64,000 bases of DNA, taken from the NCBI GenBank assembly GCA_002091395.1, contig AP017913.1, forward strand, positions 302,001-366,000, given 5' to 3'. Each line of letters begins with the position of its first letter. The stretch's first letter is position 1. The stretch is from Candidatus Azobacteroides pseudotrichonymphae. Lineage in GTDB: Bacteria > Bacteroidota > Bacteroidia > Bacteroidales > Azobacteroidaceae. The notes beneath the pieces were generated by a model, which saw only the letters and a list, made by a program, of their open reading frames with translations, was not told the origin of the DNA and did no database searches. This document shows positions 17,239-27,245 of this stretch, piece by piece. The position numbers were made by a program, and so were the translations under genes.

Positions 17239-19061
17239 AATTTTTATTAAAATTTTTATAAAGACATTTTTAATATTAAAATTAAAATGAAAATGAAAAT
17301 ATGAAAAACTATTAATTATATCTGCATATAATTTTTAAAATTCAAAATAAAAAACAAATTATTAACAAATAATTGTATGAGTTTTAAAATGTACTTACAT
17401 TATAAGTTCAATTATATTTTACATCAGTTCGAATTTATAGTTCTAATTCTATTATCTATATTTTAATAATTGTATATCTTTAATGAAAAGAAAGATTTGA
17501 TGTTTTTATTTTGAATTTTAAAAATTTTGTTAAAAAATTATACAAAGCGACATAATTAATTTTCATTAAGATGAAAATTAAAGATATAGAGTAGAATTTA
17601 CTTATTAAATCTTGAATATTTTATATTATGAGTGTAATTTTTGTTCCATTGTAGTAGTAAAAATAAAAATATTAAAAATGTAACTATTCAAATTATGTAC
17701 AATATTATTGTACGTATGCTGTATTAAGCAAAATATGTTTTAAAGTATTTTACATTATTTTTAACGTTGTGTTAATTTATTCAAAAATCAAGTTTTTTTG
17801 AAAAAAATTAAGGCAATAGTTATTTTTTAATAGATAGATATTGCGTTTATAGTAAAGAGAGTTAAAGAATATCACAAACAAAAAATGTTAATAAATTTTA
17901 AATTTAACAATAAAAAATTATGATTTTAAAATGATTTTTCAGTGTATACTAAATTTAATTTTTTGTTGAGAATTAAAATATATATTCGTTGATTTAATCA
18001 GAAATCTAAAAGTTATGAGTGCAAGTAATCAATATTTTAATTTTCAAATTAATTTTGATTACTATTAATATTCAAGGTGTTTTTATGAAAATTATTTGTA
18101 CTACATAAACTTTTTAGTTTGTGATAATTATTTAATAACAAAATGGGAAAATTTTAAAATTAAAATAACATCATATTAATGATTACGATAAAGATTAAAA
18201 TTTCATTGATCTTAGAAAATGTTAAAACACATATATTTTATAGTAAATTAAGTAAATAAGTGAATGTTAATTTTAAATTGAAAAATATTAAAATTTTTAT
18301 TTTGTTGATTTTGATGTATGGTAAATATTACAAATTTTTGAAAAAATTTGATTAGTAGTTCTTTTTCTATAGTAAATTATGATTTGCTTTTCAATATTTG
18401 TTGTGAAAAAATATTATTTGTTATAATTGTCGTTTTATTGCTATGTTAACACATGCTTTTTAGAAACATCATCTTAATATTAAGTATAGATTTTTTATCG
18501 TTTGGTTCAAATATTATATTATTTAATATTGGGGTGATGTGTTGATGTGTTAAATGAATCTACACTCATTATTATGATATTAATAATTTATGTTTTAATT
18601 GAGTTTGTTATTAAATTTAATGTGATGGCTGGGGCATGTAACTAATCAAAATTTTTGTTATAAATCTAAAATAATAGTTGCTAATTTGTGATTTAAGATG
18701 TGAAATAAAAACATAAATTTTTGATTTCACTTTATTATGTGTCAGGGATTATATAATTAGTTAAATTGAAGTTTGTGATTTTTAGTTTTGAGTGTTTATA
18801 AAATGATTGTAATGTAATGTTGATTTGTGAATTGTAGAGAAATCAAATGTTTACTTATGTTATAAGTTAGATTGCGTTATTAAAGTATTAATCCCATTTC
18901 AATAGATAATATTGTTATAATTTTTTAATGTAAAAAATATAAAATAAGATTCTTTTGAAGAAATTTGTTGATTTACTTAAGAATTTTGATTTTTGTTTTT
19001 AGATTAAATGATGATTTATATGGGAGTAAATTTCGTCATAAATTAATGATATTGAAAATGT
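17239..19061. other. Long gene-free region between divergent ispD and speA
   Basis: About 1.8 kb of very AT-rich DNA without an open frame that I can credit. Structures seen are a hairpin at 17556-17581 (11-bp stem, arm TTAATTTTCAT, loop TAAG) and an interrupted stem at 18026-18061. A short G-rich patch near 18625-18640 stands out from its surroundings but matches no RNA I recognise. The region probably holds decayed genes plus the promoters of ispD and speA. Confidence 0.55.
17556..17581. repeat. Inverted repeat (11-bp stem, 4-base loop)
   Basis: TTAATTTTCAT and its exact reverse complement flank the loop TAAG. It lies about 320 bases upstream of the ispD start, with no gene on either side for hundreds of bases and no long T run following. 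It could be a relict terminator of a lost gene or a regulatory site. Confidence 0.4.
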
Positions 19062-20960
19062 ATGGCAATGAGGAAATGGAAAATAGAGGATTCACTAGAA
19101 TTATATAATATACATGGTTGGGGGTTGAATTATTTTTCTATTAATAAGGAAGGGCATATTATAGTTTCTCCAAAAAAAAATTGTATACCAGTCGATTTAA
19201 AAGAATTGATAGATAAGTTATATTTGCGCAATATAGAAGCTCCTTTGTTAATACGATTTTCAGATATATTGGATAATCGAATTGAAAAAATTTCTGCATG
19301 CTTTAAACTTTCTGCTAAAGAGTATGCTTACAAAGCACAAAGTTTTATAATTTATCCTATTAAAGTTAATCAAATGCGCCAAGTAGTAGAAGAAATTGTT
19401 AATTATGGTAAAAAATTCAATATTGGATTAGAAGTTGGTTCTAAACCAGAATTGCATGCTGTGTTAGCAATTAATACTTGTCCTAATTCTTTGATTATCT
19501 GTAACGGGTATAAAGATAAAAATTATATACGCTTGGCGTTGTTAGCACAAAAAATTGGGAAAAATATTTTTATAGTTATAGAAAAATTAAATGAGTTAAA
19601 GTTAGTTTCTGAATTAGTAAAAAAAATAAATATTCGTCCTAATATTGGAATACGAATTAAACTTACAAGTGATGGGAGTGGGAAATGGGAAGAATCAGGA
19701 GGTGATGGAAGTAAATTTGGTCTTTCGTCTAGTGAATTATTGGAAGCCAATGATTTTATAATAAAAAACAATTTGGTTGATTGTATAAAATTGATTCACT
19801 TCCATATTGGAAGCCAGATTACTAAGATTCGTAGAATAAAAAATGCGTTACGTGAAGCTTCACAATTTTATGTTCAGCTAAGAAATTTAGGGTATAATAT
19901 TGAATTTGTAGATATTGGAGGTGGATTGGGTGTAGATTATGACGGAACTCGTAATGATCATTGTGGAAATTCAATGAATTATTCTATACAGGAGTATGTT
20001 AATGATTCGATTTCTACCTTGGTTGATGTTTGCGTTAAAAATCAAATTCCACAACCTAATATTATTGCAGAATGTGGCAGATCTCTTACTGCGCATCATT
20101 CTGTTTTAGTATTTCAAGTATTAGAAACTGCAACACTTCCAGAATGGAAAGAAGATGATAAACTTCCTGAAAATGCTCATGAATTAGTACAAGAATTGTA
20201 TATACTATGGGATAGAATGAATTATCAAAGGTTAATAGAAATTTGGCATGATGCTCAACAAATACGAGAAGAATCACTTGATTTATTTAATTTGGGAATG
20301 TTAGATCTTATGACTCGTGCACAAGTAGAGAAATTATATTGGTCGATCGCTCGCGAAGTGCAACAAATGGCTTTAGATATGAAACATATACCAGAAGAAC
20401 TTCGAAAGATATCAAGAATGCTTCATGATAAATATTTTTGTAATTTTTCATTGTTCCGTTCTTTGCCTGATTCATGGGCAATAGATCAGGTGTTTCCTAT
20501 TGTTCCAATTTCTTATTTAGATGAAAAACCCGATCGTACAGCTACTCTGCAAGATATGACATGTGACTCAGATGGGAAAATAGATAATTTTATTAATGTG
20601 AGGTATTCCACTTGTCATTTGCCGGTGCATTCAATAACTAAAAAAGAACCTTATTATATTGGCGTATTTTTAGTTGGAGCTTATCAAGAGATACTTGGTG
20701 ATTTACACAATTTATTTGGAGAAACAAATGTTGTGCATATATCAGTTAGTAAAGACAATTACACAATAGAACAGGTTATTAATGGAGAAAAAATCACTGA
20801 TGTACTAGAATATGTACAGTATAACATGAAATACTTGATAGCTATGGTTGAAAAATTGGTAATGGAATCGATAAAAAAAGGGAAAGTAACAGAGGAAGAA
20901 GGAAGTGAATTTTTATTTAATTATCGTTCAGGACTATACGGATATACTTATTTAGAATGA
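19062..20960 (+). CDS. speA: Biosynthetic arginine decarboxylase
   Basis: PLP enzyme turning arginine into agmatine, the first step of polyamine synthesis by the agmatine route. The PLP lysine is K101 in YPIKVNQMRQVVEE; further blocks are GLEVGSKPELHAVL, HFHIGSQI, DIGGGLGVDYDGT and, near the C-terminus, TCDSDGKID with the cysteine and aspartate that bind substrate. The length of 632 residues matches the SpeA family and differs from the inducible fold-I enzyme. Its stop overlaps the start of xth by 4 bases. In Bacteroidales this enzyme leads to spermidine through the carboxyspermidine route; those later genes are not in the window. Confidence 0.95.
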   Translation: MAMRKWKIEDSLELYNIHGWGLNYFSINKEGHIIVSPKKNCIPVDLKELIDKLYLRNIEAPLLIRFSDILDNRIEKISACFKLSAKEYAYKAQSFIIYPIKVNQMRQVVEEIVNYGKKFNIGLEVGSKPELHAVLAINTCPNSLIICNGYKDKNYIRLALLAQKIGKNIFIVIEKLNELKLVSELVKKINIRPNIGIRIKLTSDGSGKWEESGGDGSKFGLSSSELLEANDFIIKNNLVDCIKLIHFHIGSQITKIRRIKNALREASQFYVQLRNLGYNIEFVDIGGGLGVDYDGTRNDHCGNSMNYSIQEYVNDSISTLVDVCVKNQIPQPNIIAECGRSLTAHHSVLVFQVLETATLPEWKEDDKLPENAHELVQELYILWDRMNYQRLIEIWHDAQQIREESLDLFNLGMLDLMTRAQVEKLYWSIAREVQQMALDMKHIPEELRKISRMLHDKYFCNFSLFRSLPDSWAIDQVFPIVPISYLDEKPDRTATLQDMTCDSDGKIDNFINVRYSTCHLPVHSITKKEPYYIGVFLVGAYQEILGDLHNLFGETNVVHISVSKDNYTIEQVINGEKITDVLEYVQYNMKYLIAMVEKLVMESIKKGKVTEEEGSEFLFNYRSGLYGYTYLE

Positions 20961-21736
20961 TTATGAAAATAATATCATTTAATGTAAATGGTATACGATC
21001 TGCTATAAATAAAGGATTGTTTGAATGGATTTATAAAGAAAATCCAGATATACTTTGTATGCAAGAAATAAAAGCATGTTTTAATCAGATAGACACTACG
21101 TCATTTAGAATTTTAGGTTATAATTGTCAATTAATTTATTCTGCACAAAAAAAAGGGTATAGTGGAGTCGCAATATTTAGTAAAAAATATCCAAATATTT
21201 ATTCTTTTGGAATAAATGATTCATTATTTGATAATGAAGGGAGAGTTATTCGTGCTGATTTTGGTGATTTGACAATAATATGTGTATATGTTCCTTCAGG
21301 ATCATCAGGAATAGTAAGACAGACGATCAAGATGAACTTTTTGAATGCATTTATAACTTACATACTAAATTTACAATTTGAACGCTCTTATCTTTTAATT
21401 TGTGGAGATTATAATATTTGTAGACAAAGTATAGATATTAATCATCCGGAACGACATATTGGAGTTTCTGGATTTTTGCCAGAAGAAAGGGAATGGTTTG
21501 AGCAATTTATTCAGTGTGGTTTTGTAGATTCATTTCGTGAATTTAATAAAGAAATAAATCAGTATACTTGGTGGAGCTATCGTTTCAACGCGAGAATTAA
21601 AAATTTAGGATGGCGCATAGATTATCATATTATCACAAATAATTTAAAAAGTAGATTAAAATCTGCAAAAATTTTGCAAGAAGTAGAAATGTCTGATCAT
21701 TGTCCAATTGTCGTAGAATTTTTAAGTAATATTTAA
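20957..21736 (+). CDS. xth: Exodeoxyribonuclease III (AP endonuclease)
   Basis: Base-excision repair enzyme of the EEP fold that cuts at abasic sites and trims 3' ends. Conserved blocks are FNVNGIRSA (about residues 8-16), MQEIKA with the metal-binding Glu, YVPSG, GDYNIC, and the C-terminal WRIDYHI and MSDHCPIV. It is 259 residues from the ATG at 20957, which overlaps the speA stop; the ATG at 20963 is an equally good start. It is likely cotranscribed with speA without a functional link. It is one of few DNA repair genes seen here, with recG and ruvA. Confidence 0.95.
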   Translation: MIMKIISFNVNGIRSAINKGLFEWIYKENPDILCMQEIKACFNQIDTTSFRILGYNCQLIYSAQKKGYSGVAIFSKKYPNIYSFGINDSLFDNEGRVIRADFGDLTIICVYVPSGSSGIVRQTIKMNFLNAFITYILNLQFERSYLLICGDYNICRQSIDINHPERHIGVSGFLPEEREWFEQFIQCGFVDSFREFNKEINQYTWWSYRFNARIKNLGWRIDYHIITNNLKSRLKSAKILQEVEMSDHCPIVVEFLSNI

Positions 21737-21956
21737 AAGCATACATAGGTAAATCTATATATAAATTATTATTATTAATTAATGAATAAGTTTTTTAGTT
21801 ATTTTACATAATATAAAATATGAAAAATGTTAAATGATTTGTTACTAATTGAATGATTTTTTATATCAATATTTTCAACTAAGTCTATTAATAGTTTTTT
21901 GTAATATTTTTAATATAATTGTTTTTGTTATTTTAGTTTTAAAATGACGTGATATT

Positions 21957-22958
21957 ATGAATTTGATGCGCCAAATTCTAGCTAAAGCTAGAAGTAAAAA
22001 ACAAAGAATTGTCTTACCAGAAGGCACTGAAAAACGTACGCTACATGCTGCAGATAAGGCGATTGCAGATGGAATTGCTGATATAATTTTACTTGGAGAT
22101 ATAAATGAGATCAAGTTTATAGCTGATAAGTATAATTTGCAAAATATAGTTCGCGCAAAAATTGTAGATCCAAATCAAAATGAAAAGAAGAATACCTATA
22201 TTTCTTTGCTGATAAGATTAAGAAAAAATAATGGGATGACTATTGAATTAGCACAAAAATTGGTAGAAAATCCATTATACTTAGGTTGTTTAATGATTAA
22301 AAATGGTGATGCTGATGGAGAAATTGCTGGAGCGAGAAATTTCACAAGTGATGTTTTGCGCCCAGCTTTGCAAATAGTTAAAACCACTCATGGTGTTAGT
22401 GTTGTTTCTGGAGCATTTTTAATGTCCATGCAAAATAAAAAATATAAATCTGATAAAGTGTTAGTTTTTGCAGATTGTGCTGTAGTACCTAACCCAACAG
22501 CAAAAGAGTTAGCAGAAATAGCAATTTCTACAGCTATGACTGCAAAAGCTCTTGTAGGGGTAGATCCATATGTTGCTTTATTAAGTTTTTCTACTAAAGG
22601 AAGTGCTTCGCATGAGTTAGTGGATAAAATAATAGAAGCTACCAATATTGCGAAATCACTTGCTCCTGAATTAACAATTGATGGAGAATTACAAGCAGAT
22701 GCTGCTTTAGTACCTTTTATTGGGGAATATAAAGCTCCTGGAAGTTTAGTGGCTGGTAAAGCTAATGTACTAATATTTCCTAATTTAGAATGTGGTAATA
22801 TTGCTTATAAATTGTTACAGCGATTAGGAGAGTTTCAGGCTATAGGACCAATTTTACAAGGTATAAATGCTCCTATTAATGACCTTTCGCGTGGCTGTTC
22901 AGTAGAAGATATATATAATATGATAGCTATTTGTGCGAATCAAGTTACAAATAAATAG
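21957..22958 (+). CDS. pta: Phosphate acetyltransferase
   Basis: Interconverts acetyl-CoA and acetyl phosphate in fermentative acetate metabolism. The N-terminus MRQILAKARSKKQRIVLPEGTEKRTL and the later SFSTKGSA, NVLIFPNLECGNIAYKL and GPILQGINAPINDLSRGC blocks are diagnostic of the Pta catalytic domain. At 333 residues it is the short, single-domain form without the N-terminal regulatory region of enterobacterial Pta. The usual partner ackA is not adjacent: the next gene, 32 bases on, is a 3-hydroxyacyl-CoA dehydrogenase. Confidence 0.95.
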   Translation: MNLMRQILAKARSKKQRIVLPEGTEKRTLHAADKAIADGIADIILLGDINEIKFIADKYNLQNIVRAKIVDPNQNEKKNTYISLLIRLRKNNGMTIELAQKLVENPLYLGCLMIKNGDADGEIAGARNFTSDVLRPALQIVKTTHGVSVVSGAFLMSMQNKKYKSDKVLVFADCAVVPNPTAKELAEIAISTAMTAKALVGVDPYVALLSFSTKGSASHELVDKIIEATNIAKSLAPELTIDGELQADAALVPFIGEYKAPGSLVAGKANVLIFPNLECGNIAYKLLQRLGEFQAIGPILQGINAPINDLSRGCSVEDIYNMIAICANQVTNK

Positions 22959-22990
22959 TTTTGTAAAAAGATTTTTTAAAATTTAAATTT

Positions 22991-23956
22991 ATGTCAAAAG
23001 TTTTAGTTGGCTCAATCGAGTCTTTTAGTCTTTTCAAAAAAAAAAAGAGAAAATCTCTTTTTTCTAAAATAGGAGTGGTTGGTGCTGGTAGAGACGGTAG
23101 AAATATTATTTGTTTGACATCATCTTCAGGGTTAGAAGTTGTTTTCGTAGAGGTTAGCAAAAAAAGAGTTGATTTTGCTTTTAGAAAAATTAGCGATGAA
23201 TTAGATAATAAAATAGAGAATTGGGGATTAACAGAAACGGAAAAACGAACTATACTAGGAAGAATTAAAGGTTCTATAAATTATACTGATTTAAAGGATT
23301 GTGATTTTGTTATAGAGTGTATTCGTTATGATGATGAGACTGGTAAAAGAAGTACTGAATTACGAAAAGATGCTTTTAAAAAAATAGAACAGGTTGTTCG
23401 TGCTGATGCTATTATTGCAACTAATGCTACAACTGTCATTATTAGCGAACTTGCTTCTGAATTAATACATAAAGGGCGTTGTGTAAGTTTTCATTTCCCT
23501 ATTGCTCATGCTGATGCACGTATATTAGAAGTTGTAAAAGGCATGTATACTTCTGAAGAAGTGTACAATAAAATACTTTTATTTGCAAAATTGATAAATT
23601 ATAAAATAATTGAAGTAAGTGAGAGTAATGGGTTGGTTAGTTTACGCTTAATGGTTGTTTTGCTAAACGAGGCATGTCAGATGGTTCTAGAAAATGCTTC
23701 TTCTATGAAAAATATAGATTATTTGACAGAAATTGTTTACGGAATGAGAATTGGAATTTTTAAAATGGCTGACACAATTGGTATAGAAAAAATAGTTCCG
23801 CTTATGGAAAGTATGTTTGATGAGTATGGAGATAAAAAATACAAACCTTCGTCTCTTTTGTGGAGACTTTATAGAACACAACAATTAGGAATGCATAGTG
23901 AGAAAGGTTTTTATATTTATGAAAATGGTAAAATAGTAAAGCCTAATATTGAATAA
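22991..23956 (+). CDS. 3-hydroxyacyl-CoA / 3-hydroxybutyryl-CoA dehydrogenase family protein
   Basis: Predicted NAD-dependent oxidoreductase acting on 3-hydroxyacyl-CoA. A lysine-rich leader is followed by the Rossmann motif [12 protein letters not shown] (about residues 27-38), the FVIECIR segment, [14 protein letters not shown], and the SFHFPIAHA block that corresponds to the catalytic His region. The C-terminal helical dimerisation domain ends with [11 protein letters not shown]. The 321-residue size and lysine-rich leader resemble a Bacteroidetes subgroup usually annotated as 3-hydroxybutyryl-CoA dehydrogenase. The true substrate is unknown, and no thiolase or crotonase gene is nearby. 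It overlaps no gene in practice, since coaD starts 10 bases after it. Confidence 0.82.
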   Translation: MSKVLVGSIESFSLFKKKKRKSLFSKIGVVGAGRDGRNIICLTSSSGLEVVFVEVSKKRVDFAFRKISDELDNKIENWGLTETEKRTILGRIKGSINYTDLKDCDFVIECIRYDDETGKRSTELRKDAFKKIEQVVRADAIIATNATTVIISELASELIHKGRCVSFHFPIAHADARILEVVKGMYTSEEVYNKILLFAKLINYKIIEVSESNGLVSLRLMVVLLNEACQMVLENASSMKNIDYLTEIVYGMRIGIFKMADTIGIEKIVPLMESMFDEYGDKKYKPSSLLWRLYRTQQLGMHSEKGFYIYENGKIVKPNIE

Positions 23957-23966
23957 ATTCTTTTTT

Positions 23967-24413
23967 ATGAAGAAAATTGCTGTTTTTACAGGGACGTTTG
24001 ATCCGTTCACAATTGGTCATTTATCCTTAGTAAAACGTGGATTACAATTAGTTGATGAAATTATTATAGCTATTGGAATAAATTTGAACAAAAAAACGTT
24101 CTTTCCTTTGAATCAGCGTATAGAAATTATAACTAAACTTTTTAGAAAAAATTCTAGAATAGAAGTAAAGTATTATGATTGTTTAACTGTAGATTTTGCT
24201 AAATCAGTTGGAGCACAATTTATCCTACGCGGTATTCGTTCTGTTTATGATTTTGAATATGAAAAAAATATAGCAGATATTAATAGAAAAATATCTGGAA
24301 TTGAGACGTTTGTTTTATTTACTGAACCTGAACATACACATATTAGTTCTACTATTGTAAGAGAATTATTAACTTATGGGAAAGATGTATCTGAATTTGT
24401 TCCAATGTTGTAG
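23967..24413 (+). CDS. coaD: Phosphopantetheine adenylyltransferase
   Basis: Transfers AMP to 4'-phosphopantetheine, the penultimate step of coenzyme A synthesis. The nucleotidyltransferase motif appears as TIGH at residues 15-18 within [26 protein letters not shown] and ISSTIVREL follow as expected. The ATG at 23967 gives 148 residues and the canonical start [17 protein letters not shown] further upstream would add six unconserved residues and overlap the previous gene. It lies in a plus-strand run ahead of the S41 protease. Confidence 0.95.
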   Translation: MKKIAVFTGTFDPFTIGHLSLVKRGLQLVDEIIIAIGINLNKKTFFPLNQRIEIITKLFRKNSRIEVKYYDCLTVDFAKSVGAQFILRGIRSVYDFEYEKNIADINRKISGIETFVLFTEPEHTHISSTIVRELLTYGKDVSEFVPML

Positions 24414-24425
24414 TTAAAATTAAAA

Positions 24426-26114
24426 ATGAAAAATAGATTTATTTCATGTTTTTTTGTTTTTTACTTTATTTCTTGTTCTTATAAGTATAGTAAAGTGTCT
24501 AGAGACTTTACTATACAAAAATTAAATACAATTATTAAATCTATTGAAAATTTATATGTAGATACAATTGATAGTGGCAAATTAATTGAAAATGTTATTA
24601 GTTCTTTATTTCAAAAACTCGATCCTTATTCTAATTACATGAATTCAGAAGAAGCTAAAGATATGAATAACTTTTTACAAGGAAATTTTGATGGAATAGG
24701 TATACAGTTTAGTCCATTAGTTAATAGTTTGTATGTTGTTCAAGTTATTCATGGATCTCCATCTGAGAAAGTAGGTATTATGGCTGGGGATCGTATTATT
24801 GCAATAAATGATACTTTAATTTCTGAAATGAAAGATGTAAATGTTGCTAGACAAATGCGATGCCATAATAGTCCAACTATTAATTTGAAAATTATGCGCA
24901 TCAATAATTGTGACCCAATTACATTTAAAATTATTCGTGATAAAGTTCCAATTTCTAGTTTAGATGCTTTTTATATGATTAATAAAAAAACTGGTTATGT
25001 AAAACTAACCAGTTTTGCATCTACAACATATAATGAATTCAAGATTATTTTAAAAAATTTACAATTGAATGGATTAAAAAACTTAATTTTAGATTTACAA
25101 GATAATGGAGGTGGATATTTACAATCTGCGATAGATATCGCTAGTCAATTTTTGAAGAAGAATGATTTAATTGTTTATACTAAAGGATTTCATCAAAAAC
25201 AAAAAAATATTTATACACAAATTGATGGCAGTTTTTTGAATGGAAAGATTATTGTGCTTATAAATGAAACTACAGCATCATCTAGTGAAATTGTTGCTGG
25301 GGCTTTGCAAGATTGGGATCGTGCAGTTATTGTTGGAAGGAAATCTTTTGGAAAAGGATTAGTGCAATGTCCAGTATTTTTTTTAGATGGTTCAATGATA
25401 AAATTGACTACAGCACGTTACTATACACCAACAGGACGTTTCATTCAAAAAAAATATGACAATAGAAAATTTTGTAATAAAGATTCAATTAATTATTATA
25501 ATTCTATACGGAGATCGCATTTAGATAGTACCTACTTCGATAATTTGGTGAAATATAGTACATTACTAAACAAAAGAGTAGTGTATGGTGGCGGTGGGAT
25601 TATGCCTGATTGTTCAATTTCTGCTGACACAAGTCAACATGCAGATATATACAATTACATATTTACCTCAAAAAGTTTCAATGAATGTATAGCAGATTAC
25701 ATTGATAAATATAGAAATTTTATTCGTAAAAACTATAATATTAATACATATAAATCACAGTTTAATGTATCTAATACTTTATTGAATAGTTTATTTGAGA
25801 AATTTCAAAAAGAAAAATTTGAAATGCTAAATAATAAAAATTTTTTAAGTTATAACTCATTTAATGGTAGTAATAGAGTAAAAAATAAAAAAAAAATAAT
25901 TTTAGATTTACTATCGACTGAGTATATGATAAAACAATTTAAAAAGTCAAAATTTTTAATAAAGCTTAAAATCAAAGCATTGATAGCTCGTAATATTTGG
26001 GGTATGAATGGATATTATAAAATCATTAATGATAAAAATGATGCTTTAAAAAAAGCTATTGAAATAATGAACAATAATGAAATGTATGATAAATTACTCG
26101 GAAAACAAAAATGA
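24426..26114 (+). CDS. S41 family carboxy-terminal processing protease
   Basis: Periplasmic or membrane-anchored serine protease of the CtpA/Prc type. The N-terminus MKNRFISCFFVFYFISC is a hydrophobic signal ending in a cysteine that may serve as a lipobox. A PDZ domain follows (about residues 88-170, GIGIQFSP and GDRIIAIND), then the catalytic domain with TASSSE at 283-288 (probable nucleophile Ser287) and the general base K310 in SFGKGL. The tail of about 150 residues after the catalytic core is lysine-rich and helical. The length of 562 residues is normal for Bacteroidetes. The stop overlaps the permease start by 4 bases. Confidence 0.93.
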   Translation: MKNRFISCFFVFYFISCSYKYSKVSRDFTIQKLNTIIKSIENLYVDTIDSGKLIENVISSLFQKLDPYSNYMNSEEAKDMNNFLQGNFDGIGIQFSPLVNSLYVVQVIHGSPSEKVGIMAGDRIIAINDTLISEMKDVNVARQMRCHNSPTINLKIMRINNCDPITFKIIRDKVPISSLDAFYMINKKTGYVKLTSFASTTYNEFKIILKNLQLNGLKNLILDLQDNGGGYLQSAIDIASQFLKKNDLIVYTKGFHQKQKNIYTQIDGSFLNGKIIVLINETTASSSEIVAGALQDWDRAVIVGRKSFGKGLVQCPVFFLDGSMIKLTTARYYTPTGRFIQKKYDNRKFCNKDSINYYNSIRRSHLDSTYFDNLVKYSTLLNKRVVYGGGGIMPDCSISADTSQHADIYNYIFTSKSFNECIADYIDKYRNFIRKNYNINTYKSQFNVSNTLLNSLFEKFQKEKFEMLNNKNFLSYNSFNGSNRVKNKKKIILDLLSTEYMIKQFKKSKFLIKLKIKALIARNIWGMNGYYKIINDKNDALKKAIEIMNNNEMYDKLLGKQK

Positions 26115-27202
26115 ATGAACGAAAATTCCCGAAAATTATAGATTTGTACATTTTTCGTAAATTTATTTGTACTTATTTTTTTTCAATTAGTATAATTATT
26201 GTTATCGTAGTAATATTTGATTTTAATGAAAAATTAGATAGATTTGTGGATGCTGCTGTGCCGGTGCGTAAAATTATTTTAGATTATTATTTAAATTTTA
26301 TTCCATATATTGCTGGGTTACTTAGTCCGTTGTTTGTTTTTATATCTGTTATATTTTTTACTTGTAAATTGACTTACAATTCTGAAATTATAGCTATACT
26401 TTCAAGTGGAATTAGTTTTGGGCGGTTAATGTTACCGTATATGATATCTGCAGCTATGATAGCTTCGATCAGTTTTTTATTTAGTAGTTATGTTATACCT
26501 TTGTCAAATATTAAACGAATCAATTTTTGTGATTTTTATATATCTGATAAGAATACTACTTATTTAAGTAATATTCAACTGGAAATAAAACCTGATGTAA
26601 TTGCTCATTTCGAATATTTTGATCCAGCAACTAGTACTGGATACAGATTTTCACTAGAAAAATTTAATGGCAAAGATCTTGTTTCTCGTGTAATCTCACA
26701 ACAAATTGTTTGGAAGGAAGGATATCATTGGACATTGAGAGATTATATGATACGTGATTTCATAGGCATGAAAGAAAGAATTTCAATTGGGAAATCAATT
26801 GATACAATATTAGAGATTATTCCGTCAGATTTTGCAATAACTTCTTCTGATTATGACAAAATGATTACTCCTAAGTTGAAAACTTATATAAAAAGAAGTA
26901 AAAGACGAGGAGTTGGGAATATGCAATTTTTTGAAATAGAATACTACAAAAGGTATGCTATGATATTGACATCTTTTATTCTTACTATTATTGGGGTTTC
27001 TCTTTCTTCTCAAAAGATAAAAGAAGGCATTGGAATGAATATAGGTATTGGATTATTATTAAGTTTTTCCTATATATTATTTATTCAAATATCATCTTCT
27101 TTTTCTGTATCTGGGTTAGTTAGCCCTTTAATTTCTGTTTGGATTCCTAATGTTATTTATGTTATTATTGCTATTTTTCTATATAATAAGGTTGTGAAAT
27201 AG
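26111..27202 (+). CDS. LptF/LptG family lipopolysaccharide export permease
   Basis: Inner-membrane subunit of the LPS transporter LptB2FG. The protein begins with [16 protein letters not shown] leading into the first helix, has three hydrophobic segments in the first ~125 residues, a periplasmic beta-rich domain in the middle (about 130-270), and three helices at the end, as in the YjgP/YjgQ family. Size (363 residues) is normal. Whether it is LptF or LptG cannot be decided. The ATPase partner lptB is in this window at 43.7 kb. It is coupled to the S41 protease gene by a 4-base overlap. Confidence 0.88.
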   Translation: MNERKFPKIIDLYIFRKFICTYFFSISIIIVIVVIFDFNEKLDRFVDAAVPVRKIILDYYLNFIPYIAGLLSPLFVFISVIFFTCKLTYNSEIIAILSSGISFGRLMLPYMISAAMIASISFLFSSYVIPLSNIKRINFCDFYISDKNTTYLSNIQLEIKPDVIAHFEYFDPATSTGYRFSLEKFNGKDLVSRVISQQIVWKEGYHWTLRDYMIRDFIGMKERISIGKSIDTILEIIPSDFAITSSDYDKMITPKLKTYIKRSKRRGVGNMQFFEIEYYKRYAMILTSFILTIIGVSLSSQKIKEGIGMNIGIGLLLSFSYILFIQISSSFSVSGLVSPLISVWIPNVIYVIIAIFLYNKVVK

Positions 27203-27245
27203 ATTTTTTGGAACAATTAATTATATTTGTATAATTTGTGTTTTG

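Noticed and set aside
17415-17445. GTTCGAATT resembling a tRNA T-loop
   Set aside because: The flanking bases do not pair as a T-arm, and no acceptor or anticodon arm can be built around it on either strand.
18625-18640. G-rich patch as part of a small structured RNA such as SRP RNA
   Set aside because: No pairing partner or conserved loop of the SRP, RNase P or tmRNA families could be found nearby.
27205-27229. TTTTTG and TATATTTG upstream of thrS as a Bacteroidetes promoter
   Set aside because: The two elements are only about 11 bases apart, far short of the expected spacing of around 20.
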